Under the pieces are notes generated by a model. That model saw nothing but the letters and a program-made list of their open reading frames with translations. It had not been told where the DNA came from and did no database searches. This document shows positions 5,368 through 9,072 of a stretch of 9,072 nt of DNA, one piece after another (the stretch's first letter is position 1; every line of letters starts with the position of its first letter). This stretch comes from Deltaproteobacteria bacterium (lineage in GTDB: Bacteria > Desulfobacterota > GWC2-55-46 > DRQE01). Both the position numbers and the translations under genes were made by a program. Location of the stretch: NCBI GenBank assembly GCA_030636245.1, contig DAOVXI010000054.1:1-9072 (forward strand), given 5' to 3'.

Positions 5368-7119
5368 ATGATAAAAATAATTGATAGATATATTGTTTTT
5401 GCTCTGGCTGTTGTTCTCGGCCTGTCTTTTGCCCTCCCGGTTTATGCCGGTGATGACAGCTCTGATGGCTCTGATAAGTCGCTTGCCGGTGGAGACGCCG
5501 GTTACTCCGGCTCAAGGGACATGAACGCGGAGGCATACTACCATTATATGATGGCTCAGATGCAAAAAAAAGACGGACATATTGCGGAGGCCATACAGAA
5601 TTATAAACTTGCACTGGAGATAGACCCTGAGAGCGCGGTACTCTTTACCGAGTTAGCTCATTTGTACCTGCGTCAAGGTGACTCTTCGCTTGCCCTGGAG
5701 CTTTTAGAGAAGGCAAGGGAGGTTGACCCCGATCATTTTTCTGCCAGATTGCTTCTAGGCGATATATACGCCCTGCATAAAGATGAGAAATCAGCCATTG
5801 TTGAGTATGAGGCCGCGATAAGGATTGACCCTACGAGTGATAAGGCTCCGATCCTGCTTGGCGCTCTTTATATAAGCATTGATGAGCCTGAAAAAGCCGT
5901 TGTTGTGCTGAAGGACTTTATAGAGAGAAGCCCCGAATCCACCATGGGCTACTATTATCTCGCGAAGATAGAGGCTGACATGCTCCATTATGATAAGGCG
6001 GTGGAGTATTACCGTGCGGCCCTTGAGCTAAGTCCGTCCTTTCCTGTTGCGTGGATAGAGCTTGCCGAGATATATGAGATGAGCAAGAAAGTAGATGAGG
6101 CGATAAAGGTTTATGAAAAAGCCGCCAAGCACTCTCCTGGTAACATTAACCTTATAAACCGTCTTGGTATACTTAATCTCCAGCAAAAGAACTTCAAGGA
6201 AGCTATTCTTTGGTACACAAAACTTAAGAACATTGAGACAACACGAACCGACGCAATGCTGCGCCTTGGTCTTATATACTTTGAGATGAAAGAGTATGGA
6301 AAGGCCGTTGATGAGTTCAAGGAAGTACTGATCTCGGATCCCGAAAATGAACTCGCTATTAACTACCTCGGAGCAACATATGAGGAGCTGGGAGAGCGGG
6401 AACTTGCGGCCAACGAGTTCAAGAAACTTTCTCCTGACAGCAAATCTTATGTGGATGCCAAGATCCATCTTGCTATCGTTTATGATGAGCAGGGACGTAC
6501 GCTTGAGGCGGGAGAGAAGATCAAGGAAGCCATAAAGATAAAGGGCGAGGATCTGGAGCTCTATAGGATACTTGTTGCTTTATATAAAGATGCCGGCATG
6601 TATGAAGAGGCCATAAGAGCCATTAAGGACGCTACGGAAATAGAGCCGGATAATATTGAGCTTGGTTTTATACTCGGTGTACTTTATGAAGAAGCCGGCA
6701 AGTTTGATGAGTTTGTCGAGCAGATGCAAAACGTTATAGATAAAGACCCAAAGCATGCCAGTGCCCTTAACTATCTTGGCTATACCCTTGCTGACAAGGG
6801 CATGAAGCTTGACGAGGCAGAGCAGTATATAAAAAGAGCTCTTATTGTTCAGCCCGACAGCGGCCATATCATAGACAGCCTCGGATGGGTCTATTATAAA
6901 AAAGGCGACTTCAGGCGTGCCATACAGGAGCTTGAAAGGGCCAGCAAACATCTGCCCGATGACGCCATAGTAGTGGAGCATCTTGGCGACGCGTACCAAA
7001 AGAGCAGCAATAAGAAAAAGGCTCTTCAGTCGTATGAAAAGGCGATCGAGCTTGCCCCTGAGAATGGCGACATAAGGAAGAAACTCGAAAAGCTTAGGAA
7101 GGAACTATCGAGCAATTAA
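5368..7119 (+). CDS. Exported tetratricopeptide-repeat protein (about 15 TPR units)
   Basis: A 583-aa protein with a Sec signal peptide (MIKIIDRY n-region, IVFALAVVLGLSFALP core, predicted cleavage after VYA). A Gly/Ser/Asp-rich linker follows, then an almost unbroken run of 34-residue TPR units from about residue 50 to the end, marked by repeated ALEIDPES, AREVDPDH, ALELSPSF and AIELAPEN turns. The C-terminal pair ALNYLGYTLADKG..LDEAEQYI / IIDSLGWVYYKKGDF is characteristic of large proteobacterial TPR proteins encoded next to LolB. There is no lipobox, so it is probably periplasmic; such solenoids are protein-interaction scaffolds. The ATG at 5368 is chosen because AAGG (5357-5360) is seven bases upstream and it begins the signal peptide; a TTG at 5320 in frame adds 16 residues and is unlikely. 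The lipoprotein gene overlaps its stop, so the two are probably co-translated. Confidence 0.9.
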   Translation: MIKIIDRYIVFALAVVLGLSFALPVYAGDDSSDGSDKSLAGGDAGYSGSRDMNAEAYYHYMMAQMQKKDGHIAEAIQNYKLALEIDPESAVLFTELAHLYLRQGDSSLALELLEKAREVDPDHFSARLLLGDIYALHKDEKSAIVEYEAAIRIDPTSDKAPILLGALYISIDEPEKAVVVLKDFIERSPESTMGYYYLAKIEADMLHYDKAVEYYRAALELSPSFPVAWIELAEIYEMSKKVDEAIKVYEKAAKHSPGNINLINRLGILNLQQKNFKEAILWYTKLKNIETTRTDAMLRLGLIYFEMKEYGKAVDEFKEVLISDPENELAINYLGATYEELGERELAANEFKKLSPDSKSYVDAKIHLAIVYDEQGRTLEAGEKIKEAIKIKGEDLELYRILVALYKDAGMYEEAIRAIKDATEIEPDNIELGFILGVLYEEAGKFDEFVEQMQNVIDKDPKHASALNYLGYTLADKGMKLDEAEQYIKRALIVQPDSGHIIDSLGWVYYKKGDFRRAIQELERASKHLPDDAIVVEHLGDAYQKSSNKKKALQSYEKAIELAPENGDIRKKLEKLRKELSSN

Positions 7120-7771
7120 GGACATTACTTCAAAGAGTAGGGCGCTAAGGTCTTTCTTTGTTATTATTTTTGTGGCGCAGCTGGTTTTGACCGGCTGCGC
7201 CACAGGTGTTTTAAGGCCCAACGGGGAGGTAGTCTTCGACGGAGAGAGCTATGCCGTAACTTTAAGGGCCAGGGTAAAGCTTCATGTGAGTAAAAAAGCA
7301 CTAAGCAGTAAGGCCGTCGTGCTTGCAAGCTCCCCGGATAGCATAAGGGTCGATGTGCTTGGACCGGGAGGTCAGCCGGTTATTATGATGGCCGCAAACG
7401 GCAAGAGCTGTGATTATGTCGATGGCGGGGTTCTTTTGGAGTGCTCCGCTACCTCAACAATATTTTCGGACGGATTCTTAAGTTCAAAGGAGCTTGCCTC
7501 CATTCTTCTCGGCAGGATAACGCGCGATGTTATCGACGACTGCTTCAATGACTGGAAGGTTATAAGAACACGAGGCCGCATCACAGGTGTTTCAAAGTAT
7601 TCCGGAGGTAGCGTGGTCGTAACCGTGACCACGGTTAACTCTATGAATAGCGCCGGCCGGGTCGTGCCAACACTTGTTATTGTTAAAACAAGAGGCGATA
7701 CGCTTAAGGTAGAGTATCTCGAGGTAGAGACGGACGTGGAGATAGAGTCGTGGTTGTTCCAATTGTCTTAG
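7115..7771 (+). CDS. LolB/DUF4292-like outer-membrane lipoprotein, apparently with a non-AUG (ATT) start
   Basis: The mature part follows a lipobox L-T-G-C (Cys at codon 28 from 7115); Ala at +2 predicts outer-membrane retention. About 190 residues after the Cys are strand-rich, with FDGESYAVTLRARVKL, SPDSIRVDVLGPGGQP and LSSKELASILLGRI, a layout like LolB/DUF4292 proteins that accept lipoproteins at the outer membrane. The TPR-then-lipoprotein order, as in TPR-lolB-ispE loci, supports this but does not prove LolB activity. The only standard start in frame before the Cys is GTG at 7172, which leaves eight residues before the Cys, too few for a signal peptide. Reading upstream gives KDITSKSRALRS then FFVIIFVAQLVLTGC, a textbook lipoprotein signal, but no ATG/GTG/TTG. 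ATT at 7115 overlaps the TPR stop and has AGGAAGGA (7096-7103) 11 bases upstream, so I take it as the probable start. Confidence 0.72.
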   Translation: MKDITSKSRALRSFFVIIFVAQLVLTGCATGVLRPNGEVVFDGESYAVTLRARVKLHVSKKALSSKAVVLASSPDSIRVDVLGPGGQPVIMMAANGKSCDYVDGGVLLECSATSTIFSDGFLSSKELASILLGRITRDVIDDCFNDWKVIRTRGRITGVSKYSGGSVVVTVTTVNSMNSAGRVVPTLVIVKTRGDTLKVEYLEVETDVEIESWLFQLS

Positions 7772-7809
7772 CTTTTAATGCTTTGAGCTGAGTAACATAT
7801 AAAAATAGC

Positions 7810-7838
7810 TTGACGCAAAGCTTTATATAATTTAATAT
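7810..7838 (+). promoter_or_regulatory. Possible promoter of tRNA-Phe
   Basis: TTGACG (7810-7815) and TAATAT (7833-7838) are 17 bp apart, in a strongly AT-rich stretch ending 18 bases before the tRNA. A perfect TATAAT at 7826-7831 is also present but is only 10 bp from the -35. The exact -10 is uncertain. Confidence 0.5.
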
Positions 7839-7856
7839 ATTTTCTTCAATTCACAT

Positions 7857-7932
<76 letters not shown>

Positions 7933-7954
7933 TTTTATTGATAGTTTTCATTGA

Positions 7955-7987
7955 GGGCACATCCGTTTGCGGTTGTGTCCTTTTTTT
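7955..7987 (+). terminator. Rho-independent terminator after tRNA-Phe
   Basis: GGGCACA (7955-7961) pairs with TGTGTCC (7974-7980). An inner CCG/CGG (7963-7965, 7970-7972) lies across a T-T mismatch, with a TTTG loop, and seven Ts follow (7981-7987). It ends the tRNA transcript. If the att model is right it lies on the element side of the junction. Confidence 0.88.
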
Positions 7988-7992
7988 GTGCG

Positions 7993-8020
7993 TTGACGTA
8001 TTTCCGGATATGTGGATAAA
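7993..8020 (+). promoter_or_regulatory. Weak candidate promoter ahead of the orphan Rhs fragment
   Basis: TTGACG (7993-7998) with GATAAA (8015-8020) at 16-bp spacing, about 20 bases before the GTG/ATG at 8037/8040. It sits directly after the tRNA terminator, so it would be the only visible source of transcription for the toxin-like gene. Confidence 0.35.
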
Positions 8021-8036
8021 TAGGGGGTAGGGCGAT

Positions 8037-8534
8037 GTGATGCCGAACTCGTTCGGCATATTGATCGGTGGGCAATGGCCCACCCTACGAGGCTATGTTT
8101 TCTCCAACCCGAGGACCTTTACCGACCCATCAGGTTTGGCCACAACGGATTATGCGATGACCTTAGGTGATGGAACTACTCTGAAGGCTATCGGTGATAA
8201 GTATTATATTTGCGATGGTAATAATCTTGTAAGTGTCTCGGATAGGTGGATTGACCTAACAGGAACCTATTGGTATAAAGACCCTTCGGTGCAGGCTGAT
8301 TTAGTAGCATTAGTTGCTGATTTATCGGGGCAAGTAGAGTTGGGTAATGTTGCTAGTGTTGGGAGTACATTATTAACTTATACAAGTTGGCAGGAAGGTG
8401 ATGCGGAGGTTTATGATCTTATTGTTTCAGTAGTTACGACAGTAGTAGGGCAAGGGAAGTATGCAGTACCTGTTGATTTGGTTATATTGACATATGATAT
8501 TATACGTGCAGAGATGAGAGGTGCTGCTCAATAA
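8037..8534 (+). CDS. Orphan Rhs C-terminal toxin-like fragment
   Basis: Residues 19-34 (counted from the GTG at 8037) read GYVFSNPRTFTDPSGL, the closing motif of the Rhs-repeat core (Y-V-x-x-N-P...DPSGL). After DPSGL (30-34) comes a unique tail of about 131 residues, as in polymorphic Rhs-CT toxins. The tail has GDGTTLKAIGDKYYICDG, DRWIDLTGTYWYKDP, then two rather hydrophobic stretches (DLVALVADLSG and DLIVSVVTTVV through VPVDLVILTYDII). I recognise no nuclease, deaminase or ADP-ribosyltransferase motif. The first 18 residues are just a translation of palindromic repeats (IGGQWPTLR is the GGTGGGC repeat), and an in-frame stop lies at 8028, so the Rhs shell is missing. It is best viewed as a displaced rhs-CT cassette, silent or a donor for recombination. 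A GTG/ATG at 8037/8040 with AGGG upstream could still allow expression. Confidence 0.7.
   Translation: MMPNSFGILIGGQWPTLRGYVFSNPRTFTDPSGLATTDYAMTLGDGTTLKAIGDKYYICDGNNLVSVSDRWIDLTGTYWYKDPSVQADLVALVADLSGQVELGNVASVGSTLLTYTSWQEGDAEVYDLIVSVVTTVVGQGKYAVPVDLVILTYDIIRAEMRGAAQ
8040..8059. repeat. Perfect 8-bp inverted repeat
   Basis: ATGCCGAA and TTCGGCAT surround a CTCG loop. It lies between GTAGGG (8027-8032) and the second hairpin (8067-8084), so the region can fold as two adjacent hairpins in a REP-like cluster. It overlaps the possible ATG of the Rhs fragment and could hinder its translation. Confidence 0.7.
8065..8090 (+). repeat. Palindromic GGTGGGC..GCCCACCCTACGA repeat, left copy
   Basis: GGTGGGC (8067-8073) and GCCCACC (8078-8084) form a perfect 7-bp hairpin with loop AATG, extended by CTACGA. 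A diverged copy lies in inverted orientation at 8832-8856. The Rhs-core homology begins immediately after this repeat, so it marks the left edge of the toxin cassette. Confidence 0.7.
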
Positions 8535-8584
8535 TTTTATAATGCAAATTTCAGTAATAATATTTTATATCAATAGGATAATTT

Positions 8585-8809
8585 ATGAATGAATCTGAAT
8601 GGGTGGGGGTAGCTTTGATCGCCAGTTCGCTGTTAGGGCTTGCTTTGTCGATGAAATTGTACAAAGGCAACTGGTGGAATGAACCTCTAGCGAGACTGGC
8701 ACGATTTCACAAAATGTCGCCTTTGCGAAGGACGATTTATATATGGTCTGTGAGACTTACTTGTATCTTTTTTATGATATTTGGAGTTTGGTTAATAATA
8801 ACCCGTTAG
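8585..8809 (+). CDS. Small two-TM membrane protein, candidate immunity protein
   Basis: A 74-aa protein with two predicted membrane helices: residues 6-23 (WVGVALIASSLLGLALSM) and 51-72 (IYIWSVRLTCIFFMIFGVWLII). They are joined by a basic loop (ARLARFHKMSPLRR), which by the positive-inside rule is cytoplasmic, placing both ends outside. I recognise no named family. The start is well supported by AGGA (8575-8578), six bases before the ATG. It follows the toxin-like gene by 50 bp and ends just before the right inverted repeat, the position where Rhs/CDI immunity genes lie. A membrane immunity protein would fit a toxin that acts on or in the inner membrane; this is inference from position and topology. 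Confidence 0.65.
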   Translation: MNESEWVGVALIASSLLGLALSMKLYKGNWWNEPLARLARFHKMSPLRRTIYIWSVRLTCIFFMIFGVWLIITR

Positions 8810-8831
8810 TAATTGAATTGTTGGTTAAGCC

Positions 8832-8856
8832 TTGTAGGGTGAGCTGTGCCCACCGG
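8832..8856 (-). repeat. Palindromic GGTGGGC..CACCCTAC repeat, right copy (inverted)
   Basis: Read on the minus strand, GGTGGGCA (8855-8848 region) and CACCCTAC match the left copy at 8065-8090, differing in the loop-side bases and one stem position. It lies about 25 bp after the stop of the candidate immunity gene, so the two copies frame the toxin/immunity pair as inverted repeats. Confidence 0.6.
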
Positions 8857-8916
8857 TAAAATATCTTTCCCCGCCGAAAGAACCGCGTTTGAAACCTCCC
8901 GCCGACCTGACCCCAC

Positions 8917-8939
8917 TACTGTACAGTGATTGTACAGTA
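8917..8939. repeat. Perfect 9-bp inverted repeat TACTGTACA / TGTACAGTA
   Basis: The arms flank a 5-base spacer GTGAT. Each arm contains TGTACA, itself palindromic. It could be a protein-binding operator or a REP-type hairpin. It resembles a LexA box at first sight but the CTGT-ACAG spacing is 11, not 8. Confidence 0.7.
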
Positions 8940-8944
8940 AACAG

Positions 8945-8974
8945 TCATAACTCATCATAACTGATCATAACAAC
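8945..8974 (+). repeat. Three tandem 10-bp direct repeats (TCATAAC-xxx)
   Basis: TCATAACTCA, TCATAACTGA and TCATAACAAC follow one another without gaps. The shared TCATAAC cores are exactly 10 bp apart, one helical turn. They lie about 80-110 bp inside the right att-like copy, where tyrosine-integrase arm-type or excisionase sites are usual; an iteron role is the alternative. Confidence 0.65.
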
Positions 8975-9015
8975 CCTGCTTTCTCAGGAGGCCATTTTCC
9001 TAACAAAGACAACTA

Positions 9016-9035
9016 AATATAACTCAATATAACAG
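9016..9035 (+). repeat. Two further tandem 10-bp direct repeats (AATATAAC-xx)
   Basis: AATATAACTC and AATATAACAG repeat with a 10-bp period and share ATAAC, in the same orientation, with the units at 8945-8974. The ATAAC positions are 8947, 8957, 8967, 9019 and 9029; the step between the clusters is 52 bp, about five helical turns. Confidence 0.55.
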
Positions 9036-9056
9036 AACAGACATATAAGGCCAGGC

Positions 9057-9072
9057 ACTGAAAATCCTCGTG
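9057..9072 (+). other. att-like direct repeat, copy 2 (partial tRNA-Phe copy at window edge)
   Basis: ACTGAAAATCCTCGTG is identical to 7887-7902 and runs to the last base, so the repeat may continue with the rest of the tRNA 3' half outside the window. The upstream half of the anticodon stem is not conserved here (GGC instead of AGG), so this is not a second functional tRNA. Confidence 0.6.

Noticed and set aside
6028..6999. Minus-strand open frames opposite the TPR gene
   Set aside because: They are by-products of the repetitive TPR codon pattern on the other strand; their cysteine- and aromatic-rich composition has no domain likeness.
7807..7822. Terminator between the lipoprotein gene and tRNA-Phe (AGCTT/AAGCT stem)
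   Set aside because: The stem is only 5 bp and AT-rich, without a proper T-run; it overlaps the likely tRNA promoter.
8917..8939. LexA/SOS box
   Set aside because: The half-sites CTGT and ACAG are 11 bases apart rather than 8, and no SOS gene is adjacent.
8945..9035. CRISPR array
   Set aside because: The units are 10 bp and contiguous, with no spacers of 30-odd bases and no cas genes.

Overview
The window reads as a chromosomal segment of a Gram-negative (diderm) bacterium. The evidence is a lipoprotein with a LolB-like layout, a SixA-type phosphatase, a type II ManC (sugar-nucleotide synthesis for envelope polysaccharide) and a secreted TPR protein. I cannot place the species. The mix of genes would fit Desulfobacterota/Nitrospirota-like lineages, but that is inference only.

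Layout. (1) 1-1772, plus strand: the 3' part of manC (GDP-mannose synthesis) with acpS (holo-ACP synthase) starting directly after its stop codon. (2) 1783-4768, minus strand, convergent with the first block: read in the direction of transcription, trxA (own promoter and a strong terminator), then a nitroreductase-family flavoprotein, then the tight run rpe-udp-sixA with gaps of 4 and 12 bp. (3) 4800-4885: two back-to-back sigma70-like promoters, one for trxA and one for a small uncharacterised protein (4894-5199) whose start codon lies almost on the predicted transcription start. (4) 5259-7771, plus strand: a strong promoter, an exported protein of about 15 TPR units, and a LolB/DUF4292-like lipoprotein. 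The lipoprotein's signal peptide can only be completed from a non-AUG (ATT) start overlapping the TPR stop codon. (5) 7857-7932: a complete tRNA-Phe(GAA) with encoded CCA, followed by a clean terminator.

(6) 7887-9072 is the accessory part. The 16 bases from the edge of the tRNA-Phe anticodon loop onward recur as the last 16 bases of the window, the usual signature of integration at a tRNA gene. Between the two copies lies an orphan Rhs C-terminal toxin-like gene. It keeps only the tail of the Rhs core (NPRTFTDPSGL) and is followed by a small two-TM protein that is a good immunity candidate. Two inverted copies of a palindromic GGTGGGC..CCACCCTAC repeat frame this pair. A 9-bp-arm palindrome and five same-orientation ATAAC repeats with 10-bp phasing sit just inside the right-hand att-like copy, where integrase/excisionase arm sites are expected. 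No integrase is visible, so the element is either non-autonomous or continues beyond the window.

The core genes are housekeeping: envelope sugar supply, ACP activation, pentose-phosphate and nucleoside salvage, redox, lipoprotein handling. The most unusual system is the att-bounded, integrase-less orphan toxin/immunity cassette at tRNA-Phe.
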